Part shown: positions 13,491 through 26,800 of the stretch, piece after piece
Layout: every line of letters starts with the position of its first letter
Position numbering within the stretch: the stretch's first letter is position 1
From: Strongylocentrotus purpuratus
Taxonomy: Eukaryota > Echinodermata > Echinoidea > Camarodonta > Strongylocentrotidae
Direction of reading: 5' to 3'
DNA length: 64,000 bases
Assembly: GCF_000002235.5 (NCBI RefSeq)
Contig: NW_022145607.1
Location: forward strand, 40,042,029 to 40,106,028
Position numbers and translations under genes: made by a program
Notes under the pieces: model-generated
Databases searched by the model: none
Told to the model about the DNA's origin: nothing
Seen by the model: the letters and a program-made list of their open reading frames with translations, nothing else

Positions 13491-16400
13491 GCGACTGTAT
13501 TAAAGCCCGAACCCCCTTCACCGATATACTCTACATGTTATGCAATACGTTAAGGTTTGTTCTGCCACATTGGTTGATATGCGCTCAAATAAGACCTTTT
13601 TAATGTCGGCTGCTAGAATTTTTGCACCCCGTATTCGATGAGGTATATAATAATCTACATTTCATGTGAGTTTAAGCACATTTAAAGCAAATGGAAAATT
13701 AGCAACGAATGTATTAAACCCCCACCCCCTTCTATATACTCTGGACGTTATATGCACCAAAACGTTTAAGTTTGTTCTGGACATTGGTTGATATGCGCTC
13801 AAATAATACCTTTTAATGTCGGCTGCTAGAATTTTTTGCACCCGTATTCGATGAGGTATATAATAATCTACATTTCATGTGAGTTTCAGCACATTTAAGC
13901 AAATGGGAAAATCAGCAACGAATGTATTAAACCCCCACCCCCTTCTTATACTCTAGACGTTATATGCGCCAAACGTTTAGGTTTGTTCTGGACATTGGTT
14001 GATATGCGCTCAAATAAGACCTTTTTATTGTCGGCTGCTAGAATTTTGCACCCCGTATTCGATGAGGTATATAATAATCTACATTTCATGTGAGTTTCAG
14101 CACATTTAAAGCAAATGGGAAATCAGCAACGAATGTATTAACCCCTATCCCCTTTTATATACTCTAGACGTTATATGCGCCAAACGTTTAGGTTTGTTCT
14201 GGACATTGGTTGATATGCGCTCAAATAAGACCTTTTTATTGTCAGCTGCTAGAATTTTTGCACCCGTATTGATGAGGTATATAATAATCTACATTTCATG
14301 TGAGTTTCAGCAAATTTAAGGCAAATGGGAAATAGCGGCGACTGTATTAAAGCCCGAAACCCCCTTCACCGATATACTCTACATGTTATGCGCTATACGT
14401 TTAGGTTTGTTCTGCCACATTGGTTGATATGCGCTCAAATAAGACCTTTTTAATGTCGGCTGCTAGAAATTTTGCACCCGTATTCGATGAGGTATATAAT
14501 AATCTACATTTCATGTGAGTTTCAGCACATTTAAAGCAAATGGGAAATCAGCAACGAATGTATAAACCCCGCCCCTTCTATATACTCTAGACGTTATATG
14601 CGCCAAACGTTTAGGTTTGTTCTGGACATTGGTTGATATGCGCTCAAATAAAACTTTTTATTGTCGGCTGCTAGAATTTTTGCACCCCGTATTCGATGAG
14701 GTATATAATAATCTACATTTCATGTGATTTTAGCAAATTTAAAGCAAATGGGAAATATCGCGACTGTATTAAAGCCCGAAACCCCCTTCACCGATATACT
14801 CTACATGTTATGCGCCATACGTTAAGGTTTGTTCTGCCACATTGGTTGATATGCGCTCAAATAAGACCTTTTTAAAGTCGGCTGCTAGAATTTTTGCACC
14901 CCGTATTCGATGAGGTATAATAATCTACATTTCATGTGAGTTTCAGCACATTTAAAGCAAATGGGAAATTAGCAACGATTGTATTAACCCCCACCCCCTT
15001 GTATATACTCTGACGTTATATGCGCCAAACGTTTAAGTTTGTTCTGGACATTGGTTGATATGCGCTCAAATAATACCTTTTTAATGTCGGCTGCTAGAAT
15101 TTTTGCACCCCGTATTCGATGAGGTATATAATAATCTACATTTCATGTGAGTTTCAGCACATTTAAAGCAAATGGGAAATCAGCAACGAATGTATAACCC
15201 CCACCCCCTTCTTTATACTCTAGACGTTATATGCGCCAAACGTTTAGGTTTGTTCTGGACATTGGTTGATATGCGCTCAAATTAGACCTTTTTATTGTCG
15301 GCTGCTAGAAATTTTGCACCCCGTATTGGGTGAGGTATATAATAATCTACATTTCATGTGAGTTTCAGCACATTTAAAGCAAATGGGAAATCAGCAACGA
15401 ATGTATTAAACCCCTACCCCTTTTATATACTCTAGACGTTATATGCGCCAAACTTTAGGTTTGTTCTGGACATTGGTTGATATGCGCTCAAATAAGACTT
15501 TTTATTGTCAGCTGCTAGAATTTTCTGCTAGTTATTTGCACCCCGTATTGGGTGAGGTATATAATAATCTACATTTCATGTGATTTTCAGCAAATTTAAG
15601 GCAAATGGGAAATAGCGGCGACTGTATTAAAGCCCCCGAAACCCCCTTCACCGATATACTCTAGCATTTAATGCGCCATACGTTTAGGTTTGTTCTGGAC
15701 ATTGGTTGATATGCGCTCAAATAAGACCTTTTTATGTCGGCTGCTAGAATTTTTGCACCCGTATTCGATGAGGTATATAATAATCTACATTTCATGTGAG
15801 TTTCAGCACATTTAAAGCAAATGGGAAATCAGCAACGAATGTATTAACCCCTATCCCCTTTTTATATACTCTAGACGTTATATGCGCCAAACGTTTAGGT
15901 TTGTTCTGGACATTGGTTGATATGCGCTCAAATAAGACCTTTTTAATGTCGGCTGCTAGAATTTTGCACCCCGTATTCGATGAGGTATATAATAATCTAC
16001 ATTTCATGTGAGTTTCAGCACATTTAAAGCAAATGGGAATCAGCAACGAATGTATAATTAACCCCAACCCCTTTTATATACTCTAGACGTTATTATGCGC
16101 CAAACGTTTAGGTTTGTTCTGGACATTGGTTGATATGCCTTCAAATAAGACCTTTTTATTGTCATGCTAGAATTTTTGCACCCCGTATTGGGTGGTATAT
16201 AATAATCTACATTTCATGTGATTTTCAGCAAATTAAGGCAAATGGGAAATAGCGGCGACTGTATTAAAGCCCGAAACCCCCTTCACCGATATACTCTACA
16301 TGTTATGCGCTATACGTTAAGGTTTGTTCTGCCACATTGGTTGATATGCGCTCAAATAAGACCTTTTTAATGTCGGCTGCTAGAATTTTGCACCCCGCAT

Positions 16401-17079
16401 TCGATGAGGTATATAATAATCTACATTTCATGTGAGTTTTAGCACATTTAAAGCAAATGGAAAATTAGCAACGATGTATTAACCCCCACCCCTTCTATAT
16501 ACTCTAGACGTTATATGCGCCAAACGTTTAGGTTTGTTCTGGACATTGGTTGATATGCGCTCAAATAAGACCTTTTTAATGTCGGCTGCTAGAATTTTTG
16601 CACCCCGTATTCGGTGAGGTATATAATAATCTACATTTCATGTGATTTTCAGCAAATTTAAGGCAAATGGGAAATAGCGGCGATGTATTAAAGCCCGAAA
16701 CCCCCTTACCGATATACTCAACATGTTATGCGCTAAACGTTTAGGTTTGTTCTGGACATTGGTTGATATGCGCTCAAATAAGACCTTTTTATTGTCGGCT
16801 GCTAGAATTTTTGCACCCCGTATTCGATGAGGTATATAATAATCTACATTTCATGTGATTCAGCACATTTAAAGCAAATGGGAAATCAGCAACGATGTAT
16901 AAACCCCAACCCCCTTCTATATACTCTAGACGTATATGCGCCAAACGTTTAGGTTTGTTCTGGACATTGGTTGATATGCGCTCAAATAAAACATTTTTAT
17001 TATCGGCTGCTAGAATTTTTGCACCCCGTATTCGATGAGGTATATAATAATCTACATTTCATGTGAGTTTCAGCACATT

Positions 17080-19600
17080 TAAAGCAAATGGGAAATCAGC
17101 AACGAATGTGTAATTAACCCTAACCCCTTTTATATACTCTAGACGTTATATGCGCCAAACGTTTAGGTTTGTTCTGGACATTGGTTGATATGCCTCAAAT
17201 AAGACCTTTTTATTTTCAGCTGCTAGAATTTTTGCACCCTGTATTGGTGAGGTATATAATAATCTACATTTCATGTGATTTTGAGCAAATTAAGGCAAAT
17301 GGGAAATATCGGCGACTGTATTAAAGCCCGAAACCCCCTTCACCGATATACTAAACATGTTATGCGCTATACGTTTAGGTTTGTTCTGCCACATTGGTTG
17401 ATATGCGCTCAAATAAAACCTTTTTAAAGTCGGCTGCTAGAATTTTTGCACCCCGCATTCGATGAGGTATATAATAATCTACATTTCATGTGAGTTTCAG
17501 CACATTTAATGCAAATGGGAAATCAGCAACGAATGTATTAACCCCTATCCCCTTTTATATACTCTAGACGTTATATGCGCCAAACGTTTAAGTTTGTTCT
17601 GGACATTGGTTGATATGCGCTCAAATAAGACCTTTTTATTGTCAGCTGCTAGAATTTGTGCACCCCGTATTGGGTGAGGTATATAATAATCTACATTTCA
17701 TGTGATTTTCAGCACATTTAAAGCAAATGTGAAATAGCGGCGACTGTATTAAAGCCCGAAACCCCTTCACCGATATACTCAACATGTTATGCGCTATACG
17801 TTTAGGTTTGTTCTGCCACATTGGTTGATATGCGCTCAAATAAGACCTTTTTATTATCGGCTGCTAGAATTTTTGCACCCCGTATTCGATGAGGTATATA
17901 TAATCTACATTTCATGTGAGTTTCAGCACATTTAAAGCAAATGGGAAATCAGCAACGAATGTATTAACCACTATCCCCTTTTATATACTCTAGACGTTAT
18001 ATGCGCCAAACGTTTAAGTTTGTTCTGGACATTGGTTGATATGCGCTCAAATAAGACCTTTTTTAATGTGGCTGCTAGAATTTTTGCACCCCGCATTCGA
18101 TGAGGTATATAATAATCTACATTTCATGTGAGTTTAAGCACATTTAAAGCAAATGGAAAATTAGCAACGATTTTATTAACCCCACCCCCTTGTATATACT
18201 CTGGACGTTATATGCACCAAAAGTTAAAGTTTGTTCTGGACATTGGTTGATATGCGCTCAAATAATACCTTTTTATTGTCGGCTGCTAGAATTTTTGCAC
18301 CTCTTATTCGATGAGGTATATAATAATCTACATTTCATGTGAGTTTCAGCACATTTAAAGCAAATGGGAAATCAGCAACGAATGTATAAACCCCCACCCC
18401 TTTCTTATACTCTAGACGTTATATGCGCCAAACATTTAGGTTTGTTCTGGACATTGGTTAAAATGCGCTCAAATTAGACCTTTTTATTGTCGGCTGCTAG
18501 AAATTTTGCACCCCGTATTCGGTCAGGTATATAATAATCTACATTTCATGTGAGTTTCAGCACATTTAAAGCAAATGGGAAATCAGCAACGAATGTATTA
18601 ACCCCAATCCCCTTTTATATACTCTAGACGTTATATACGCCAAACGTTTAGGTTTGTTCTGGACATTGGTTGATATGCGCTCAAATAAGACCTTTTTATT
18701 GTCAGCTGCTAGAATTTTGTGCACCCCGTATTGGGTGAGGTATATAATAATCTACATTTCATGTGATTTTCAGCAAATTTAAGGCAAATGGGAAATAGCG
18801 GCGACTGTATTAAAGCCCGAAACCCCCTTCACCGATATACTCAACATGTTATGCGCTATACGTTTAGGTTTGTTCTGCCACATTGGTTGATATGCGCTCA
18901 AATAAGACCTTTTTATTATCGGCTGCTAGAATTTTTGCACCCCGTATTCGATGAGGTATAATAATCTACATTTCGTGTGAGTTTCAGCACAATTTAAAGC
19001 AAATGGGAAATCAGCAACAATGTATTAACCCCTATCCCCTTTTATATACTCTAGACGTTATATGCGCCAAACGTTTAGGTTTGTTCTGACATTGGTTGAT
19101 ATGCCTTCAAATAAGACCTTTTTATTGTCGGCTGCTAGAATTTTCGCACCCCGTATTCGATGAGGTATATAATAATCTATATTTCATGTGAGTTTAAGCA
19201 CATTTAAAGCAAATGGAAAATTAGCAACGATTGTATTAACCCCCACCCCCTTCTATATACTCTGGACGTTATATGCACCAAAAGTTTAAGTTTGTTCTGG
19301 ACATTTGTTGATATGCGCTCAAATAATACCTTTTTATTGTCGGCTGCTAGAATTTTTGCACCTCTTATTCGATGAGGTATATAATAATCTACATTTCATG
19401 TGAGTTTCAGCACATTTAAAGCAAATGGGAAATCAGCAACGAATGTATAATCCCCCACCCCCTTCTTTATACTCTAGACGTTATATGCGCCAAACGTTTA
19501 GGTTGTTCTGGACATTGGTTAAAATGCGCTCAAATTAGACCTTTTTATTGTCGGCTGCTAGAAATTTTGCACCCCGTATTGGGAGGTATATAATAATCTA
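17080..19600. repeat. Segmental duplication inside the satellite, copy 1
   Basis: This block shares an ordered series of rare variants with 21330-23860 at an offset of ~4.25 kb, about two higher-order periods. The series is GTGTAATTAACCCTAACC, then TTTAATGCAAATGGG, AAATGTGAAATAGCGG, TTAACCACTATCCCC, TATATACGCCAAACG, TTCGTGTGAGTTTC, CTATATTTCATG and ACATTTGTTGATATG. The order is the same and only scattered substitutions differ, for example GTCAGCTG against GTCGGCTG. This shows block duplication rather than monomer-by-monomer spread. Confidence 0.85.
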
Positions 19601-21329
19601 CATTTCATGTGAGTTTCAGCACATTTAAAGCAAATGGGAAATCAGCAACGAATGTATTAACCCCTATCCCCTTTTATATACTCTAGACGTTATATGCGCC
19701 AAAAATTTAAGTTTGTTCTGGACATTGGTTGATATGCGCTCAAATAAGACCTTTTTATTGTCAGCTGCTAGAATTTTGTGCACCCCGTATTGGGTGAGGT
19801 ATATAATAATCTACATTTCATGTGATTTTCAGCAAATTTAAGGCAAATGGGAAATAGCGGCGACTGTATTAAAGCCCGAAACCCCCTTCACCGATATACT
19901 CAGCATTTATGCGCTATACGTTTAGGTTTGTTCTGCCACATTGGTTGATATGCGCTCAAATAAGACCTTTTATTATCGGCTGCTAGAATTTTTGCACCCC
20001 GTATTCGATGAGGTATATATTAATCTACATTTCATGTGAGTTTCAGCACATTTAAAGCAAATGGGAAATCAGCAACGAATGTATTAACCCCTATCCCCTT
20101 TTATATACTCTAGACGTTATATGCGCCAAACGTTTAGGTTTGTTCTGAACATTGGTTGATATGCGCTCAAATAAGACCTTTTTAATGTCGGCTGCTAGAA
20201 ATTTTGCACCCCGTATTCGATGAGGTATATAATAATCTACATTTCATGTGAGTTTCAGCACATTTAAAGCAAATGGGATATCAGCAACGAATGTATAATT
20301 AACCCCAACCCCTTTATATACTCTAGACGTTATATGCGCCAAACGTTTAGGTTTGTTCTGGACATTGGTTGATATGCCTTCAAATAAAACCTTTTTATTG
20401 TCAGCTGCTAGAATTTTTGCACCCCGTATTGGGTGAGGTATATAATAATCTACATTTCATGTGATTTTCAGCAAAATTAAGGCAAATGGGAAATATCGGC
20501 GACTGTATTAAAGCCCGAAACCCCTTCACCGATATACTCTACATGTTATGCACTATACGTTAAGGTTTGTTCTGCCACATTGGTTGATATGCGCTCAAAT
20601 AAGACCTTGTTAATGTCGGCTGCTAGAAATTTTGCACCCCGCATTCGATGAGGTATATAATAATCTACATTTCATGTGAGTTTTAGCACATTTAAAGCAA
20701 ATGGAAAATCAGCAACGATTGTATTAACCCCCACCCCCTTCTATATACTCTGGACGTTATATGCACCAAAAGTTTAAGTTTGTTCTGGACATTGGTTGAT
20801 ATGCGCTCAAATAATACCTTTTTAATGTCGGCTGCTAGAATTTTTGCACCCCGTATTAGGTGAGGTATATAATAATCTACATTTCATGTGATTTTCAGCA
20901 AATTTAAGGCAAATGGGAAATAGCGGCGACTGTATTAAAGCCCGAAACCCCCTTTACCGATATACTCAACATGTTATGCGCTATACGTTTAGGTTTGTTC
21001 TGCCACATTGGTTGATATGCGCTCAAATAAGACCTTTTTATTATCGGCTGCTAGAATTTTTGCACCCCGTATTCGATGAGGTATATAATAATCTACATTT
21101 CATGTGAGTTTCAGCACATTTAAAGCAACTGGGAAATCAGCAACGAATGTATAAACCCCACCCCTTCTATATGCTCTAGACGTTATATGCGCCAAACGTT
21201 TATGTTTGTTCTGGACATTGGTTGATATGCGCTCAAATAAAACATTTTTATTATCGGCTGCTAGAATTTTTGCACCCCGTATTCGATGAGGTATATAATA
21301 ATCTACATTTCATGTGAGTTTCAGCACAT

Positions 21330-23860
21330 TTAAAGCAAATGGGATATCAGCAACGAATGTGTAATTAACCCTAACCCCTTTTATATACTCTAGACGTTAT
21401 ATGCGCCAAACGTTTAGGTTTGTTCTGGACATTGGTTGATATGCCTTCAAATAAGACCTTTTTATTTTCAGCTGCTAGAATTTTTGCACCCTGTATTTGG
21501 TGAGGTATATAATAATCTACATTTCATGTGATTTTGAGCAAAATTAAGGCAAATGGGAAATATCGGCGACTGTATTAAAGCCCGAAACCCCCTTCACCGA
21601 TATACTAAACATGTTATGCGCTATACGTTTAGGTTTGTTCTGCCACATTGGTTGATATGCGCTCAAATAAAACCTTTTTAAAGTCGGCTGCTAGAATTTT
21701 TGCACCCCGCATTCGATGAGGTATATAATAATCTACATTTCATGTGAGTTTCAGCACATTTAATGCAAATGGGAAATCAGCAACGAATGTATTAACCCCT
21801 ATCCCCTTTTATATACTCTAGACGTTATATGCGCCAAACGTTTAAGTTTGTTCTGGACATTGGTTGATATGCGCTCAAATAAGACCTTTTTATTGTCGGC
21901 TGCTAGAATTTGTGCACCCCGTATTGGGTGAGGTATATAATAATCTACATTTCATGTGATTTTCAGCACATTTAAAGCAAATGTGAAATAGCGGCGACTG
22001 TATTAAAGCCCGAAACCCCCTTCACCGATATACTCAACATGTTTATGCGCTATACGTTTAGGTTTGTTCTGCCACATTGGTTGATATGCGCTCAAATAAG
22101 ACCTTTTTATTATCGGCTGCTAGAATTTTTGCACCCCGTATTCGATGAGGTATATAGTAATCTACATTTCATGTGAGTTTCAGCACATTTAAAGCAAATG
22201 GGAAATCAGCAACGAATGTATTAACCACTATCCCCTTTTATATACTCTAGACGTTATATGCGCCAAACGTTTAAGTTTGTTCTGGACATTGGTTGATATG
22301 CGCTCAAATAAGACCTTTTTTAAAGGTGGCTGCTAGAATTTTTGCACCCCGCATTCGATGAGGTATATAATAATCTACATTTCATGTGAGTTTAAGCACA
22401 TTTAAAGCAAATGGAAAATTAGCAACGATTTATTAACCCCCACCCCCTTGTATATACTCTGGACGTTATATGCACCAAAAGTTAAAGTTTGTTCTGGACA
22501 TTGGTTGATATGCGCTCAAATAATACCTTTTTATTGTCGGCTGCTAGAATGTTTGCACCTCTTATTCGATGAGGTATATAATAATCTACATTTCATGTGA
22601 GTTTCAGCACATTTAAAGCAAATGGGAAATCAGCAACGAATGTATAAACCCCACCCCTTTCTTTATACTCTAGACGTTATATGCGCCAAACATTTAGGTT
22701 TGTTCTGGACATTGGTTAAATGCGCTCAAATTAGACCTTTTTATTGTCGGCTGCTAGAAATTTTGCACCCCGTATTGGGTCAGGTATATAATAATCTACA
22801 TTTCATGTGAGTTTCAGCACATTTAAAGCAAATGGGAAATCAGCAACGAATGTATTAACCCCAATCCCCTTTTATATACTCTAGACGTTATATACGCCAA
22901 ACGTTTAAGTTTGTTCTGGACATTGGTTGATATGCGCTCAAATAAGACCTTTTTATTGTCAGCTGCTAGAATTTGTGCACCCCGTATTGGGTGAGGTATA
23001 TAATAATCTACATTTCATGTGATTTTCAGCAAATTTAAGGCAAATGGGAAATAGCGGCGACTGTATTAAAGCCCGAAACCCCCTTCACCGATATACTCAA
23101 CATGTTATGCGCTATACGTTTAGGTTTGTTCTGCCACATTGGTTGATATGCGCTCAAATAAGACCTTTTTATTATCGGCTGCTAGAATTTTTGCACCCCG
23201 TATTCGATGAGGTATAATAATCTACATTTCGTGTGAGTTTCAGCACATTTAAAGCAAATGGGAAATCAGCAACAAATGTATTAACCCCTATCCCCTTTTA
23301 TATACTCTAGACGTTATATGCGCCAAACGTTTAGGTTTGTTCTGAACATTGGTTGATATGCCTTCAAATAAGACCTTTTTATTGTCGGCTGCTAGAATTT
23401 TCGCACCCCGTATTCGATGAGGTATATAATAATCTATATTTCATGTGAGTTTAAGCACATTTAAAGCAAATGGAAAATTAGCAACGATTGTATTAACCCC
23501 CACCCCCTTCTATATACTCTGACGTTATATGCACCAAAAGTTTAAGTTTGTTCTGGACATTTGTTGATATGCGCTCAAATAATACCTTTTTATTGTCGGC
23601 TGCTAGAATTTTTGCACCTCTTATTCGATGAGGTATATAATAATCTACATTTCATGTGAGTTTCAGCACATTTAAAGCAAATGGGAAATCAGCAACGAAT
23701 GTATAAACCCCACCCCCTTCTTTATACTCTAGACGTTATATGCGCCAAACGTTTAGGTTTGTTCTGGACATTGGTTAAAATGCGCTCAAATTAGACCTTT
23801 TTATTGTCGGCTGCTAGAAATTTTGCACCCCGTATTGGGTCAGGTATATAATAATCTACA
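21330..23860. repeat. Segmental duplication inside the satellite, copy 2
   Basis: Partner of 17080-19600, recognised by the same ordered rare variants. A shorter ~0.65-0.85-kb part of it (the TTCGTGTGAGTTTC, CTATATTTCATG, ACATTTGTTG, TTAAAATGCG series) is present again near 24.47-25.13 kb and 28.07-28.73 kb. The right half of the array is therefore a mosaic of repeatedly copied blocks. Confidence 0.83.
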
Positions 23861-26800
23861 TTTCATGAGATTTTCAGCAAATTTAAGGCAAATGGGAAAT
23901 AGCGGCGACTGTATTAAAGCCCAAACCCCCTTCACCGATATACTCAACATGTTATGCGCTATACGTTTAGGTTTGTTCTGCCACATTGGTTGATATGCGC
24001 TCAAATAAGACCTTTTTAATGTCGGCTGCTAGAAATTTTGCACCCCGTATTCGATGAGGTATATAATAATCTACATTTCATGTGAGTTTCAGCACATTTA
24101 AAGCAACTGGGAAATCAGCAACGAATGTATTAACCCCAATCCCCTTTTATATACTCTAGACGTTATATGCGCCAAACGTTTAAGTTTGTTCTGGACATTG
24201 GTTGATATGCGCTCAAATAAGACCTTTTTATTGTCAGCTGCTAGAATTTGTGCACCCTGTATTGGGTGAGGTATATAATAATCTACATTTCATGTGATTT
24301 TCAGCAAATTTAAGGCAAATGGGAAATAGCGGCGACTGTATTAAAGCCCGAAACCCCCTTCACCGATATACTCAACATGTTATGCGCTATACGTTTAGGT
24401 TTGTTCTGCCACATTGGTTGATATGCGCTCAAATAAGACCTTTTTATTATCGGCTGCTAGAATTTTTGCACCCCGTATTCGATGAGGTATAATAATCTAC
24501 ATTTCGTGTGAGTTTCAGCACATTTAAAGCAAATGGGAAATCAGCAACAAATGTATTAACCCCTATCCCCTTTTATATACTCTAGACGTTATATGCGCCA
24601 AACGTTTAGGTTTGTTCTGAACATTGGTTGATATGCCTTCAAATAAGACCTTTTTATTGTCGGCTGCTAGAATTTTCGCACCCCGTATTCGATGAGGTAT
24701 ATAATAATCTATATTTCATGTGAGTTTCAGCACATTTAAAGCAAATGGAAAATAGCAACGATTGTATTAACCCCAACCCCTTCTATATACTCTGGACGTT
24801 ATATGCACCAAAAGTTTAAGTTTGTTCTGGACATTTGTTGATATGCGCTCAAATAATACCTTTTTATTGTCGGCTGCTAGAATTTTTGCACCCCGTATTC
24901 GATGAGGTATATAATAATCTACATTTCATGTGAGTTTCAGCACATTTAAAGCAAATGGGAAATCAGCAACGAATGTATAAACCCCCACCCCCTTCTTTAT
25001 ACTCTAGACGTTATATGCGCCAAACGTTTAGGTTTGTTCTGGACATTGGTTAAAATGCGCTCAAATTAGACCTTTTTATTGTCGGCTGCTAGAAATTTTG
25101 CACCCCGTATTGGGTCAGGTATATAATAATCTACATTTCATGAGATTTTCAGCAAATTTAAGGCAAATGGGAAATAGCGGCGACTGTATTAAAGCCCAAA
25201 ACCCCCTTCACCGATATACTCAACATGTTATGCGCTATACGTTTAGGTTTGTTCTGCCACATTGGTTGATATGCGCTCAAATAAGACCTTTTTAATGTCG
25301 GCTGCTAGAAATTTTTGCACCCCGTATTCGATGAGGTATATAATAATCTACATGTGAGTTTCAGCACATTTAAAGCAACTGGGAAATCAACAACGAATGT
25401 ATAAACCCCCGCCCCCTTCTATATGCTCTAGACGTTATATGCGCCAAACGTTTAGGTTTGTTCTGGACATTGGTTGATATGCGCTCAAATAAAACATTTT
25501 ATTATCGGCTGCTAGAATTTTTGCACCCCGTATTCGATGAGGTATATAATAATCTACATTTCATGAGATTTTCAGCAAATTTAAGGCAAATGGGAAATAG
25601 CGGCGACTGTATTAAAGCCCAAAACCCCCTTCACCGATATACTCAACATGTTATGCGCTATACGTTTAGGTTTGTTCTGCCACATTGGTTGATATGCGCT
25701 CAAATAAGACCTTTTTAATGTCGGCTGCTAGAATTTTCGCACCCCGTATTCGATGAGGTATATAATAATCTACATTTCATGTGAGTTTCAGCACATTTAA
25801 AGCAACTGGGAAATCAACAACGAATGTATAAACCCCGCCCCCTTTATAAGCTCTAGACGTTATATGCGCCAAACGTTTAGGTTTGTTTTGGACATTGGTT
25901 GATATGCGCTCAAATAAAACATTTTTATTATCGGCTGCTAGAATTTTTGCACCCCGTATTCGATGAGGTATATAATAATCTACATTTCATGTGATTTTCA
26001 GCAAATTTAAGGCAATTGGGAAATATCGGCGAGTGTATTAAAGCCCGAAACCCCCTTCACCGATATACTCTACATGTTATGCACTATACGTTAAGGTTTG
26101 TTCTGCCACATTGGTTGATATGCGCTCAAATAAGACCTTTTTTAAAGGCGGCTGCTAGAATTTTTGCACCCCGCATTCGATGAGGTATATAATAATCTAC
26201 ATTTCATGTGAGTTTAAGCACATTTAAAGCAAATGGAAAATTAGCAACGATTGTACTCTGGACGTTATATGCACCAAAAGTTTAAGTTTGTTCTGGACAT
26301 TGGTTGATATGCGCTCAAATAAGACCTTTTTATTGTCGGCTGCTAGAATTTTTGCACCTCTTATTCGATGAGGTATATAATAATCTACATTTCATGTGAT
26401 TTTCAGCAAATTTAAGGCAAATGGGAAATATCGGCGAGTGTATTAAAGCCCGAAACCCCCTTCAACGATATACTCTACATGTTATGCACTATACGTTAAG
26501 GTTTGTTCTGCCACATTGGTTGATATGCGCTCAAATAAGACCTTTTTAATGTCGGCTGCTAGAAATTTTGCACCCCGTATTCGATGAGGTATATAATAAT
26601 CTACATTTCATGTGAGTTTCAGCACATTTAAAGCAACTGGGAAATCAACAACGAATGTATAAACCCCGCCCCCTTTTATAAGCTCTAGACGTTATATGCG
26701 CCAAACGTTTAGGTTTGTTTTGGACATTGGTTGATATGCGCTCAAATAATACCTTTTTATTGTCGGCTGCTAGAATTTTTGCACCTCTTATTCGATGAGG

